NCBI GenBank assembly: GCA_020726285.1
Contig: DYSW01000011.1
Location: forward strand, 4,508 to 43,904
From: Melioribacter roseus
GTDB lineage: Bacteria > Bacteroidota > Ignavibacteria > Ignavibacteriales > Melioribacteraceae
Direction: 5' to 3'
DNA: 39,397 nucleotides
This document shows positions 1-9,692 of this stretch, piece by piece (the first letter of the stretch is position 1; the number at the start of each line of letters is the position of its first letter). The notes beneath the pieces were generated by a model, which was not told where the DNA came from, made no database searches, and was given only the letters and a program-made list of their open reading frames with translations. The translations under genes were made by a program, and so were the position numbers.

Positions 1-347
1 TTGGCATAACATTTTGTTTAGGAAGAAGATAATTCATAACTGTAAAAATTGATTTTTTTATTTCTCCAGCGTAAGAAGTTCCAGCAATTAATACAAGTTT
101 TTTCTTGAAATTAACCAAAATTGCAGTTTCAGAATTTGTTCCGTCTTCTTCTGGTTGTGCCAGAAAATGTGGAACCACAATTACTGTAAATTCAGCTTTG
201 TGATTTTTTCTTTGCTCTCTTGATTGCTTCTCCATTTCTTACTGATAATTCGTACAAAGATGGAACACTACAATTTAAATGAATTTGTTGTGGGTTTGTT
301 ATTCCGAGTTCTTTTAATTCTTGAAGTACTTTTTCTTTTGTCTTCAC
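1..347 (-). pseudogene. pckA: ATP-dependent phosphoenolpyruvate carboxykinase, 5' part, internally deleted and frameshifted (runs off window)
   Basis: PckA converts oxaloacetate plus ATP to PEP, CO2 and ADP in gluconeogenesis. A GTG start at 347-345 sits behind a good AGGAG (about 357-353). It opens 51 codons whose middle ([18 protein letters not shown]) resembles the extreme N-terminus of ATP-type PEPCKs, and this frame stops at TGA 194-192. Another frame, open from an ATG at 235 to the window edge, then reads [30 protein letters not shown] and [19 protein letters not shown], which is the middle of the same enzyme. The roughly 120 residues normally between these parts, including the RSPKDKF substrate-binding motif, are missing, and the two parts are in different frames. 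Either the gene carries a real deletion or the assembly collapsed here. The family assignment is strong; whether the lesion is biological is uncertain. Confidence 0.75.
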
Positions 348-379
348 TTAATCTCCTAATAATTATTAAAATTTTGGAC

Positions 380-387
380 GAAAAATA
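380..387 (-). promoter_or_regulatory. possible -7 element (TATTTTTC) upstream of pckA
   Basis: On the minus strand the 8-mer TATTTTTC lies 33 bases before the GTG start of pckA. It differs at one base from the TATTTTTG seen upstream of several other genes here. It overlaps a small AT-only inverted repeat (385-390 with 395-400) that could instead be a weak end signal for the upstream methyltransferase gene. No clear -33 element was seen. Confidence 0.25.
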
Positions 388-403
388 TAAAGACTTATAT
401 GTG

Positions 404-883
404 TTAATTTAAAACATTTTGTTCTATTTGGAGCAAATATCTTTTTTTGTCTATTCCGCCAGCGTATCCAACTAATTTTTTGTTTATTCCAATAACTCGG
501 TGGCAAGGAATAATTATTGGAATTTTATTCTTATTATTTGCTAATCCAACAGCACGCGATGCTTTTTTACCATATCCAAGATTTTCAGAGATTTCGCCAT
601 AAGTTATTGTTTTCCCATATTTTATCTTCATCAATTCGTTCCATACTCGCATTTGGAATTCGGTTCCAGATAAATCTAACTTAACCTTAAAATTTATCAA
701 TTTTCCAATAAAATATAATTCGAGTTCGTCTTTTGCCTTTCTGATAACGGGATTTTCATTATTTTCTTCATTAATGCTTTCCACAAAATCGATAGTTGTA
801 ATTCCCTTTTCTGATGCTGATATTTTCAAAGTGCCAATTGGCGAATCCATATAACCAAAATATTTATTTAATGAATTTTTCAT
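404..883 (-). CDS. ogt: methylated-DNA--[protein]-cysteine S-methyltransferase
   Basis: This suicide repair protein moves the alkyl group from O6-alkylguanine in DNA to its own cysteine. The C-terminal active-site motif PCHRVIG is intact (Cys127 in the 159-residue form), preceded by the DNA-binding helix region (FQMRVWNEL, YGEISENLG, SRAVG) and followed by GYAGGIDKKRYLL. The length is normal for the Ogt class. I place the start at ATG 883-881 because GGAAG lies 5 bases upstream; an open frame reaches further back to 916, and an ATG at 850 has no ribosome-binding site. The start overlaps the last 20 bases of the alkyltransferase-like gene upstream, so the two are probably cotranscribed. Family identity is secure; the exact start is likely but not proven. 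Confidence 0.93.
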   Translation of the reverse strand: MKNSLNKYFGYMDSPIGTLKISASEKGITTIDFVESINEENNENPVIRKAKDELELYFIGKLINFKVKLDLSGTEFQMRVWNELMKIKYGKTITYGEISENLGYGKKASRAVGLANNKNKIPIIIPCHRVIGINKKLVGYAGGIDKKRYLLQIEQNVLN

Positions 884-1328
884 AATCTTCCACAATGATA
901 TTTTTTCCTTTTGCACGAACTGAAAATCCTTCGTTCTGAAGTATATTTATTTGATTTTGCATTCCACCAGGATATTTTTCATTCAAAATTCCTTTAGATT
1001 TTAGTGTTCTCCACCAAGCAATTTTGTTATCAATCCCAGCATTTTTATCTTCTTCAACGGTTTCGGCAACAATTCGAGTAAAAATTCCAGTAGTAAGTGG
1101 GCAAGCAATATCAGCTTTATATTTTTCTGCAAGTTTAATTCTGATTTCGTTCACGGTAATTAATTTTCCAAAAGTAACTGAAGCCATAATTTCCTCAACA
1201 TCCTTTGGATGAGGTACTACCATCGTTTTTCCTCCCCATTTTTTCATTCCAAATTCATCTAAAACAACAATTTTCGGTAAATCACTTTTGGCATTTAGTT
1301 TTTCTTTCCATTTTTTTGCTTTTGACAT
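864..1328 (-). CDS. MGMT-family alkyltransferase-like protein
   Basis: This 154-residue protein has the winged-helix portion of the methylguanine methyltransferase family: FGKLITVNEIRIKLAEKY, then a distinctive ADIACPLTTGIF, then WWRTLKSKGILNEKYPGG and a C-terminal INILQNEGF. Where true MGMTs have PCHRV this one has AWWRT (residues 104-108), so the alkyl-accepting cysteine is replaced by tryptophan, as in alkyltransferase-like proteins. Such proteins bind O6-alkylguanine, flip it out and recruit nucleotide excision repair without removing the alkyl group. Cys76 in CPLTTG is not at the acceptor position. The gene diverges from groES and overlaps the real methyltransferase gene downstream. ATL function is inference from the substitution; family membership is fairly sure. 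Confidence 0.68.
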   Translation of the reverse strand: MSKAKKWKEKLNAKSDLPKIVVLDEFGMKKWGGKTMVVPHPKDVEEIMASVTFGKLITVNEIRIKLAEKYKADIACPLTTGIFTRIVAETVEEDKNAGIDNKIAWWRTLKSKGILNEKYPGGMQNQINILQNEGFSVRAKGKNIIVEDYEKFIK

Positions 1329-1379
1329 TTTATCACCATTTTTTTTATTGTTAATTATATTTTAACAATTCGGAACTAA

Positions 1380-1408
1380 TTGACAAAAATATTTTTTTAA
1401 CTTATTTT
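1380..1408 (+). promoter_or_regulatory. groES-groEL promoter (TTGACA, 17 bp, TATTTT)
   Basis: A perfect TTGACA at 1380-1385 is followed after 17 bases by TATTTT at 1403-1408. The extended reading TATTTTAG is also close to the Bacteroidota TAnnTTTG element. Transcription would start near 1415, inside the CIRCE inverted repeat, which fits repression by HrcA. The leader would be about 50 nt. Confidence 0.65.
1384..1391 (-). promoter_or_regulatory. -7 element TATTTTTG of the alkyltransferase-like/ogt unit
   Basis: On the minus strand TATTTTTG matches the TAnnTTTG -7 consensus known from Bacteroidota. It lies 55 bases before the start codon of the alkyltransferase-like gene. It overlaps the -35 hexamer of the divergent groES promoter, so the two promoters share bases. 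No convincing -33 TTG partner was seen. Confidence 0.4.
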
Positions 1409-1433
1409 AGCACTCCCAAAATAATAGTGCTAA
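1407..1433 (+). promoter_or_regulatory. CIRCE operator (HrcA binding site)
   Basis: TTAGCACTC, a 9-base spacer and TAGTGCTAA match the CIRCE consensus TTAGCACTC-N9-GAGTGCTAA with one mismatch, the first base of the right arm. It overlaps the -10 region and probable start point of groES. CIRCE is the established operator for the heat-shock repressor HrcA, whose gene is not in this window. Confidence 0.93.
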
Positions 1434-1465
1434 TAATTTAATAATAATAAACCCAGGAGGAAAAA

Positions 1466-3414
<1,949 letters not shown>

Positions 3415-3433
3415 TATTGAATCTAATATTAAC

Positions 3434-3466
3434 AAAAAAACCGATTCGTATGAATCGGTTTTTTTT
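3434..3466. terminator. bidirectional rho-independent terminator between groEL and the UDP-glucuronate decarboxylase gene
   Basis: CCGATTC (3441-3447) pairs with GAATCGG (3452-3458) around a GTAT loop. Seven A precede the stem and eight T follow, so it works on either strand. It sits between two convergent genes. Confidence 0.92.
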
Positions 3467-3487
3467 AATTTCTATTATTTTTATGTT

Positions 3488-4420
3488 TTAAACAACGCTT
3501 TGGAAGTACTCAATAGTTTTCTTCAATCCTTCATTTCTGTCTACTTTTGGTTCCCAATCTAAATATTTTTTTGCTTTAGTAATATCTGGTTTTCTTACTT
3601 TTGGGTCATCTAATGGTAAGGGTTTATAAGTAATACTGCTGTTTGAATTCATAATGCTAACAACTTCTTCTGCAAATTCTTTGATTGTAATTTCAGATGG
3701 ATTTCCAATATTTACTGGATCTGAAATATCCGACATCAATAATCTAAAAATACCTTCAATCAAATCCGATACATAACAGAAACTTCTTGTCTGTGAACCA
3801 TCACCAAAAACAGTAATATCTTCTCCCTTTAAAGCTTGTGAAACGAATGCAGGCAAAGCTCTTCCGTCGTTCAATCGCATTCGAGGTCCATAAGTATTAA
3901 ATATTCTAACAATTCTTGTTTCTATCCCGTGATAGCGGTGATATGCCATTGTGATTGCTTCGGCAAATCTTTTTGCTTCATCATAAACTCCGCGTGGACC
4001 AATTGGGTTAACATTTCCCCAATATTCTTCAGTTTGTGGGTGAATTTCTGGGTCTCCATAAACTTCGGATGTAGAAGCAAGTAAAAATCTTGCATTTTTT
4101 TCTTTTGCTAAGCCTAAAACTTTGTGAGTTCCAAGAGAACCAACTTTTAATGTTTGAATTGGCAATTCTAAATAATCAATTGGACTTGCTGGAGAAGCAA
4201 AATGTAATATGTAATCAACATTTCCAGGAACATGTATAAAATTTGTAACATCGTGTTTAATGAATTGAAAATTTGAATTCCCAAAAAGGTGTTCGATGTT
4301 CTTTAAATCGCCTGTCAGTAGATTATCAATACAAACTACTGCAATATCATTCGCGAGTAATTTGTCGCATAAATGTGAGCCAAGAAATCCAGCCCCGCCA
4401 GTAACAACAGCTCTTTTCAT
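3488..4420 (-). CDS. uxs: UDP-glucuronate decarboxylase (UDP-xylose synthase), extended SDR family
   Basis: The NAD-dependent enzyme converts UDP-glucuronate to UDP-xylose for polysaccharide building. The N-terminal Rossmann motif TGGAGFLG (7-14), HFASPASP (73-80), STSEVYG (116-122) and the catalytic Y146-x3-K150 (YDEAK) are present. NTYGPRM and [11 protein letters not shown] complete the UXS signature, and 310 residues is the usual length of the soluble bacterial form. Its ATG shares one base with the stop of the upstream kinase gene (TAATG), implying coupling. It is the last gene of the eight-gene run. A dTDP-glucose dehydratase is the nearest alternative, but the motif spellings favour UXS. 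Confidence 0.9.
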   Translation of the reverse strand: MKRAVVTGGAGFLGSHLCDKLLANDIAVVCIDNLLTGDLKNIEHLFGNSNFQFIKHDVTNFIHVPGNVDYILHFASPASPIDYLELPIQTLKVGSLGTHKVLGLAKEKNARFLLASTSEVYGDPEIHPQTEEYWGNVNPIGPRGVYDEAKRFAEAITMAYHRYHGIETRIVRIFNTYGPRMRLNDGRALPAFVSQALKGEDITVFGDGSQTRSFCYVSDLIEGIFRLLMSDISDPVNIGNPSEITIKEFAEEVVSIMNSNSSITYKPLPLDDPKVRKPDITKAKKYLDWEPKVDRNEGLKKTIEYFQSVV

Positions 4421-6657
4421 TATGATTTTAACTCTTTCTTTTTATTTACTTCTTTGCGAGAATAATAATAGTAATACTTATAATATGAACCATAACCATT
4501 TCGATAGTTAAATCTATTCAATAATACACCTACAAATGAACCAGAGTTATTTGATAAAAGCTCTGCAGCTTTTTGCATTAAATCTACTTCTGTTAAATTT
4601 GCAGCAACAACAAGAATGGTAGCATCAGCAATTCTTGAAAGAATTTCAGCATCTGTTACTGCAACAATTGGAGGAGAATCAAGAACAATAGTATCAAATT
4701 GCTCTTTTAGCTTTGAAATAAGCATTTCAAGTTGTTCAGAAGCAAGTACTTCTGATGGATTCGGCGGAATTGTTCCTGCTGGTATGTAGTAAAGATTTTC
4801 AAAATGTGATTTTCTGATTACTTTTTCTAATTCAATATCACCAAAGAGGTAGTCTGTTACTCCAGGAGTTTTTTGGGTTTCAAACATATGATGCATTCTT
4901 GGTTTTCGTAAATCTAAATCAAGTATTATTGTTTTATTATGAGCTAAAGAAATTGTAGCAGCAAGATTTACGGCAACTGTAGTTTTTCCTTCTTTTGGTG
5001 CAGCAGATGTAACTAAAATTGTTTTTATTTTATCATTTGCCATTTTAGAGAAATGTAATCGAGTTCTTAATGCTCTAAATGCTTCAGCTGGAATTGAATC
5101 CGGTTTTTTATAAACAATAAACTCAAAGCCTTTATTTTTTTCGTCAAGACCTTCAATTTCAGGAATCCATGCAAGTACGTTAATGTTCTTTTTTTGAATA
5201 TCTTCAGGAGTTTTTATTGTATTGTCGAAGAAATTTCTAATAAATGCATAACCAAATCCAAAAGCAAACCCTAAGACTAATCCTATTAATACAATCAATT
5301 TTCTATTAGGTTTTGAAGGTTCAGTTGCTCGGCGTGCTTCATCAATAATTAACACATTTCCAGGAGTTGCTTGTTCATTTATTTGCGCTTCTTGATATTT
5401 TTCTTCAACAAGTAAAAATAATTTCTCGTTGGCTAATCTTTCTCGTTCAAGTCTTGCAATTTCTATCGAACTTGATGGAAGCTCATTGAATTGTCTTTCT
5501 AATTTATTTAATAAATTTTGTAATTCACTTGCCGATGCTTTTAAACCTTGATATTTTACTTCTTCTTCAATTAATTTCTGAGTAAATCCCTTTACTTCTT
5601 CTGGGCTTGATGCAAAAATGCTTTGTTTGAAAACTGAAATCTTTTTATCTAATTTTGCTTTTAATTCATTTATTTTTTGATCATAATCCTTAAGAATCTG
5701 ACTTACATTTTGGTCATTTTGTTTTGATGAAATAGCTACATCTTTTTGTACTTCCAAACGTGCAATTTGTTCTTGAAGTGTTTTAACATAAACTTCATTT
5801 CCAAAATTATCCAAATATGCCTGTAGTTTTGGATCTTGCTCAGCTAATTGTTGCTTTAAGATGACAATGCTTTTTTCTGAAATGGTTAAATTCAATTTAG
5901 CTTCATTTACTTTTGTTTGCATATCTGTAATTTGTTCAATTAATGCTTTTGCCTGTTCAGAAAGTTCAATAATTCCTTTGTCTTCTTGAAAAGTTTTCAA
6001 TTTATTTTCAGCATCTTTTAAAGCAGTTTGCATATTAACACGTTGGTTTTCCAAAAATTCGCGAACAAGTACTAATTGTTCTCTACTATAATCAAGATTA
6101 ATTTCTTTATAAGCTTTTGCATATAGATTGGCTAAAAGAGCGGCTTCATATGGTGCTTGAGATTCGACACTTATTTCAACAATATCCAAACCTCGTTTTT
6201 GTTCGATTGTAATTTTCTTTTCGAACATATCAGCTAATTCAAATATCGGGTAAATTTTACTTGTATCCTGCTCACCAGCAATAAAACTTTCATCGATTAT
6301 AATATAAAAACTATCGGGTTGATTAATTGTATAGAAATAGTTTGTTATATATTTAGCAACTCTTTCTCGAATTGTATAACTTTTAAGAACTTCAATTTCA
6401 TTTGCGATAAATCTATCGCTACCAAAATCTTGAAATTCTGGAATAAGTGGCGCATCAAGAATGCTTCCGCTTGGTTTTTGCACTTTTAATGAAGTTGTTG
6501 ATGAATAGATGTTTTTTGATGTTATTGCATAAACAACCGCTACTATTAATGCAACAGAAGTTATAATTATTATCGGTGTTAAATATTGTCTTAATAGTAA
6601 AAGATAATCTCTTAAACTATTTCCTTCTTCAAAACGATTTTGCTCAAAATTTTCCAA
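4420..6657 (-). CDS. Wzc-like polysaccharide co-polymerase with fused BY-type tyrosine kinase
   Basis: An inner-membrane protein that controls capsule or exopolysaccharide chain length and export and autophosphorylates on tyrosine. The 745 residues comprise a Wzz domain with TM1 near 27-45, a long periplasmic coiled-coil region (about 190-430), a proline-rich approach and TM2 near 454-475, then the cytoplasmic kinase. In the kinase lie Walker [11 protein letters not shown] (551-560), Walker A' ILDLDLRKP (578-586) and Walker B TIVLDSPP (656-663). The tail carries nine tyrosines between 718 and 732, the usual autophosphorylation cluster. It follows the SLBB export protein by 12 bases and is coupled to the sugar-nucleotide enzyme. 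No glycosyltransferases or polymerase for this polysaccharide lie in the same unit. Confidence 0.93.
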   Translation of the reverse strand: MENFEQNRFEEGNSLRDYLLLLRQYLTPIIIITSVALIVAVVYAITSKNIYSSTTSLKVQKPSGSILDAPLIPEFQDFGSDRFIANEIEVLKSYTIRERVAKYITNYFYTINQPDSFYIIIDESFIAGEQDTSKIYPIFELADMFEKKITIEQKRGLDIVEISVESQAPYEAALLANLYAKAYKEINLDYSREQLVLVREFLENQRVNMQTALKDAENKLKTFQEDKGIIELSEQAKALIEQITDMQTKVNEAKLNLTISEKSIVILKQQLAEQDPKLQAYLDNFGNEVYVKTLQEQIARLEVQKDVAISSKQNDQNVSQILKDYDQKINELKAKLDKKISVFKQSIFASSPEEVKGFTQKLIEEEVKYQGLKASASELQNLLNKLERQFNELPSSSIEIARLERERLANEKLFLLVEEKYQEAQINEQATPGNVLIIDEARRATEPSKPNRKLIVLIGLVLGFAFGFGYAFIRNFFDNTIKTPEDIQKKNINVLAWIPEIEGLDEKNKGFEFIVYKKPDSIPAEAFRALRTRLHFSKMANDKIKTILVTSAAPKEGKTTVAVNLAATISLAHNKTIILDLDLRKPRMHHMFETQKTPGVTDYLFGDIELEKVIRKSHFENLYYIPAGTIPPNPSEVLASEQLEMLISKLKEQFDTIVLDSPPIVAVTDAEILSRIADATILVVAANLTEVDLMQKAAELLSNNSGSFVGVLLNRFNYRNGYGSYYKYYYYYSRKEVNKKKELKS

Positions 6658-6669
6658 TTGAATTCCAAA

Positions 6670-7173
6670 TTATCTTGTTAATAAAATTGCTAAAGAAATT
6701 AATGCAGAAAAGATTGATAATGCCATTGATAACCAATCTCTAAAATAATATTTCTGACTTCCGGGAACAGATAAAATATCACCAGCTTTTAATTCTGGTA
6801 CGTTTAAAACTTGATTTGATAAAGCTTCACTCCAAGAATAATCTTCTAAATTAAACTTAAGCATAGCCTGAGTAGAATCTGGATTTATTCTTATAATACG
6901 TAATTCATCCAAATGAGCTTCTTCGTTTGGACCGCCAGCATAAGAAAGCAAATCTAAAACGTTCGTATAGTTTGGAACGATATATTTGCCTGGATAACGA
7001 ACAAATCCCCAAATGCTAACTTTTATATTTACTCCGCCAGGGACAGAATAATCATAAAAACCTCCGTTATACCTTTGCATATCTGCATTTCGTGTGCCGA
7101 TTTCATACTTAGCATCTTGTGAAAAAGTAAGAACCGGAATTATAAAAAACATGATTAATAGAATTTTTCGCAT
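6670..7173 (-). CDS. small SLBB-domain polysaccharide export protein with C-terminal membrane anchor
   Basis: The 167-residue protein has a signal peptide (about 1-18, ending TFSQ) without a lipobox cysteine. One SLBB-like domain follows (about 49-137): VKVSIWGFVRYPGKYIV, VLDLLSYAGGPNEEA and the closing AGDILSVPGSQ. A C-terminal hydrophobic helix spans about 145-165. Wza-type outer-membrane exporters are normally about twice this length and begin with a poly-export (PES) domain, which is absent here. It lies between ftsX (TAATG overlap) and the Wzc-like gene, so it is probably the outer partner or adaptor of that kinase. The SLBB call is solid; the topology and exact role are inference. Confidence 0.8.
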   Translation of the reverse strand: MRKILLIMFFIIPVLTFSQDAKYEIGTRNADMQRYNGGFYDYSVPGGVNIKVSIWGFVRYPGKYIVPNYTNVLDLLSYAGGPNEEAHLDELRIIRINPDSTQAMLKFNLEDYSWSEALSNQVLNVPELKAGDILSVPGSQKYYFRDWLSMALSIFSALISLAILLTR

Positions 7174-8024
7174 TATTTTCCCAAAAAATTGTTTATTGTT
7201 TTATTAGGTATTTGATATAAGCCCATAATTAGGCTGAAAAAAAAGAGTACGATATTAATTAAAATCAAAAATTTATCCAAAGTAATTATTTTTAATAAGT
7301 TCTTAAAAATAATAGCATTTACTGAAATAAATGTGAGATTAAGCAAAATTAACAAAGATATAACAACAAAATACGAACTTAAATAATATGGAATAATTAC
7401 CTTAAAAAAATCAGTTCCTACATATTCTTTTATCTGAAGTATATCTTTATCATTATTTAATATTGAAATATAAAGTCGTTTATTAATTAAAACGACGCCT
7501 GAAAATATAAATAAAGTTATAAAAACAAAAGAAATAAGAATAATTTTAAGATTTTTCAATACGTTAATTAATACTACTTTTGGGTAAATAACAGAATCAA
7601 CTATCCTTTTGCGTGTAATTTCATCCAAAAATTTGTATAAATCTTGGGAATTTGTCGTCTTGAAATTCAAAGTAAAAGAATATGGAAATTCAATTTCAGA
7701 CAAACTCTCCTTTTTCAATTTCATTTTCTTTGTAATTATTTCTTTGGCTTCTGATTTGTCAACAAAATGAATTTTATTGATAATCGGATATTGTTTTATT
7801 TCTTGTTCAAATGTTTTTGCTTCAAAATGGGAAATATTTTCTTTTAGAAAAATTTTGGCTTCAAGGGAATTACTAATTTTGGCTTCAAGTTTTCCATAAT
7901 TAGCAAAGAATAAAGTTGCAAATGATAAAAATATCAAAGCAATTGTAGTAAAAATTGCAATCAATAGAAATGAAGCAAGGTTTGTACGAATTATACGATA
8001 TGTTTCTTTAATATAAAAAATCAT
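7173..8024 (-). CDS. ftsX: cell division protein FtsX (permease-like)
   Basis: FtsX with the ATPase FtsE forms the ABC-type complex that activates peptidoglycan hydrolases at division. The 283 residues show the FtsX layout: TM1 near 17-42, an extracytoplasmic domain with the VDKSEAKEII segment, and three C-terminal TMs near 160-180, 213-236 and 250-270 with YVGTDFF in the cytoplasmic loop. The ATG overlaps the upstream lipoprotein stop by ATGA, and its stop overlaps the SLBB gene start. No ftsE is adjacent or elsewhere in the window, unlike the usual ftsEX pair. The neighbourhood with two lipoproteins and an export protein suggests an envelope function. Confidence 0.85.
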   Translation of the reverse strand: MIFYIKETYRIIRTNLASFLLIAIFTTIALIFLSFATLFFANYGKLEAKISNSLEAKIFLKENISHFEAKTFEQEIKQYPIINKIHFVDKSEAKEIITKKMKLKKESLSEIEFPYSFTLNFKTTNSQDLYKFLDEITRKRIVDSVIYPKVVLINVLKNLKIILISFVFITLFIFSGVVLINKRLYISILNNDKDILQIKEYVGTDFFKVIIPYYLSSYFVVISLLILLNLTFISVNAIIFKNLLKIITLDKFLILINIVLFFFSLIMGLYQIPNKTINNFLGK

Positions 8025-8521
8025 TTAAAATTCGAATCATCAATCCAATTTTCAATTAACCATTTACCGGAATCGTCCTTTTTTAACAATAAGTTTACTC
8101 TTCCATCAACAAAAATAACATCTGTAGGGTTAAAAGTAACAGTTAAATTAAAACTTCTAACAACATTTGAAGAATCTTCTGAAATAGAAATAATTTTATT
8201 CCAAACTAAATCTAAATTTGAGGTATTGTTAAATAATGAGTTTGTAATTCTCATATCTTCATCACGATTCCACGAAACATCTACACCATTTTCATAATCA
8301 TGATATGTAAATTGAAAATCACCCGCTAAAAGTTTACCATATATTGAAGTATCTTGAAAAGTGTAAGCATATGAAAAATTCTGAAACACACCTTCTATAG
8401 ATTTTTGGTTTGAAATCAATGCGTCTCCGTTACCAATTTTTTCATCATATTTTGGAGAGAATGGATTAAAACAAGATGTTATTGAAATAGTAAGTAATAT
8501 AATTATAACTCTTTTTTTCAA
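8021..8521 (-). CDS. putative lipoprotein, NTF2-like
   Basis: The 166-residue protein has a lipoprotein signal ending in ITSC, so Cys17 would be lipidated. After a short linker it shows the pattern of an NTF2-like cone: a helix with AYTFQDTSIYGKLLAGDFQF, a tryptophan-containing middle, and a final strand with GRVNLLLKKD, GKWLIENWIDD. The WxIxxWxD end closely resembles that of the lipoprotein encoded immediately upstream, suggesting a duplicated pair. It overlaps its neighbours on both sides by ATGA. No enzymatic motif was seen, and no specific function can be assigned. Confidence 0.75.
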   Translation of the reverse strand: MKKRVIIILLTISITSCFNPFSPKYDEKIGNGDALISNQKSIEGVFQNFSYAYTFQDTSIYGKLLAGDFQFTYHDYENGVDVSWNRDEDMRITNSLFNNTSNLDLVWNKIISISEDSSNVVRSFNLTVTFNPTDVIFVDGRVNLLLKKDDSGKWLIENWIDDSNFK

Positions 8522-9096
8522 TAAAAATCCCCTTTCAACTGACTAAATGTTAATGGATTGTCATTTTCATAATCCCACCATTTATAAATTACCCACTGAT
8601 TCCTTGAATCTTGGATAATTGTAAACTTGAGATTTCCTTTATATGTTTCTACAATATTTTCATTTTGATTTGGAAATATTAGTAAATCGTAAGCAAAATT
8701 ATAAACTGCACTATCGGCATATTGATTATATCCAAGCTCAGTTAATGCTAAACTAATTGGCGTTTGATCAGAAAGACTTGATACAAGATTTGTAAAATAA
8801 CTTTGTTCTGAAGAAATATTCCAATCTTCAAATACAGGAAAAGTCCCAACTGCATTTGCTGTTGGATAAAATCTGTATTGAAAATCAGTAAAAGATGAAT
8901 TAGCAAAACACTCCACATAATTTTCAACATTTTTCTTTTCAAATGATTTTTTCAAATTATCGAAAAGTATTGTTGGAGTTGTTGCAGGCAAAAATTCGTC
9001 ACTATCAGAATCTGGTAATTCAGAATCGCGGATTGAGAATATTTCACACGAAACGAATAGAAATATAATACTGATAATTATAATTTTACTTTTCAA
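8518..9096 (-). CDS. putative lipoprotein, NTF2-like
   Basis: The 192-residue protein has a lipoprotein signal ending in FVSC (Cys17). An acidic linker (ELPDSDSDEF) follows, then an NTF2-like domain starting at TILFDNLKKSFEKKNVENY and ending QWVIYKWWDYEND. It shares this architecture with the next gene, to which it is joined by an ATGA overlap; the upstream recR stop overlaps its start in the same way. It is probably an outer-membrane or periplasmic lipoprotein. The function is unknown; the fold is inferred from pattern only. Confidence 0.72.
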   Translation of the reverse strand: MKSKIIIISIIFLFVSCEIFSIRDSELPDSDSDEFLPATTPTILFDNLKKSFEKKNVENYVECFANSSFTDFQYRFYPTANAVGTFPVFEDWNISSEQSYFTNLVSSLSDQTPISLALTELGYNQYADSAVYNFAYDLLIFPNQNENIVETYKGNLKFTIIQDSRNQWVIYKWWDYENDNPLTFSQLKGDFY

Positions 9097-9689
9097 ACTT
9101 CAACTCTGCTCAAAATTGCTCTGCCTATCGTTGCTCTATCAGTAAATTCTAAATCGCCGCCGACAGGTAAACCAGTTGGAATTTTAGTAATTTTCTTTCC
9201 AAATGGTTTTAGAACTTTGGTTAAATATAAAGTTGTTGTTTCACCTTCGGTATCTGGATTTAATGCTAAAAAGACTTCATCAATCTCTTCAATTTGAATT
9301 CTTTTTACAAGTTCTCTAATTCTAATATTTTCAATTCCAATACCAGCAAGTGGATTTAAAACTCCTCCTAGTACATGATATAAACCGTTAAATTCATTAG
9401 ATTTTTCAATTGAAATAACATCATTTATATTTTCTACAACACAAATTAAATTATTATCTCTTTTGGGGTTTTCGCAAATCTCACAAAATTCCTTTTCTGT
9501 AATATTGTAGCATTTTTTGCAAAAATGTAGTTTTTCTTTCAAATTAATTAAAGATTTTGCTAACATCTGTACATTGTATTCATTAAGATTAAGCAAATGT
9601 AATGCAATTCTTTGAGCTGTTTTTTCGCCCACTGAAGGAAGTTTACTCAATTCTTCAATTGCAATTTGTAAAGGAATGGCTACTTGCAT
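9093..9689 (-). CDS. recR: recombination mediator RecR
   Basis: RecR works with RecO and RecF to load RecA on gapped DNA. It has 198 residues, the usual length. It shows the N-terminal HhH region (LSKLPSVGEKTAQRIALHLL), the C4 zinc finger with Cys57, Cys60, Cys69 and Cys72, and a Toprim domain (VVENINDVISIE; ALNPDTEGETT). The C-terminal TGLPVGGDLEFTDRATIGRA is characteristic. It starts 3 bases after the ybaB stop, the classical ybaB-recR pairing, and overlaps the lipoprotein gene downstream. Confidence 0.98.
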   Translation of the reverse strand: MQVAIPLQIAIEELSKLPSVGEKTAQRIALHLLNLNEYNVQMLAKSLINLKEKLHFCKKCYNITEKEFCEICENPKRDNNLICVVENINDVISIEKSNEFNGLYHVLGGVLNPLAGIGIENIRIRELVKRIQIEEIDEVFLALNPDTEGETTTLYLTKVLKPFGKKITKIPTGLPVGGDLEFTDRATIGRAILSRVEV

Positions 9690-9692
9690 TTG

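Noticed and set aside
385-400. ATATAA/TTATAT inverted repeat as an ogt terminator
   Set aside because: The stem is A-T only, too weak to call.
224-412. 62-codon plus-strand frame over pckA and the gap
   Set aside because: It is antisense to recognisable PckA sequence, hydrophobic by chance, and has no ribosome-binding site.
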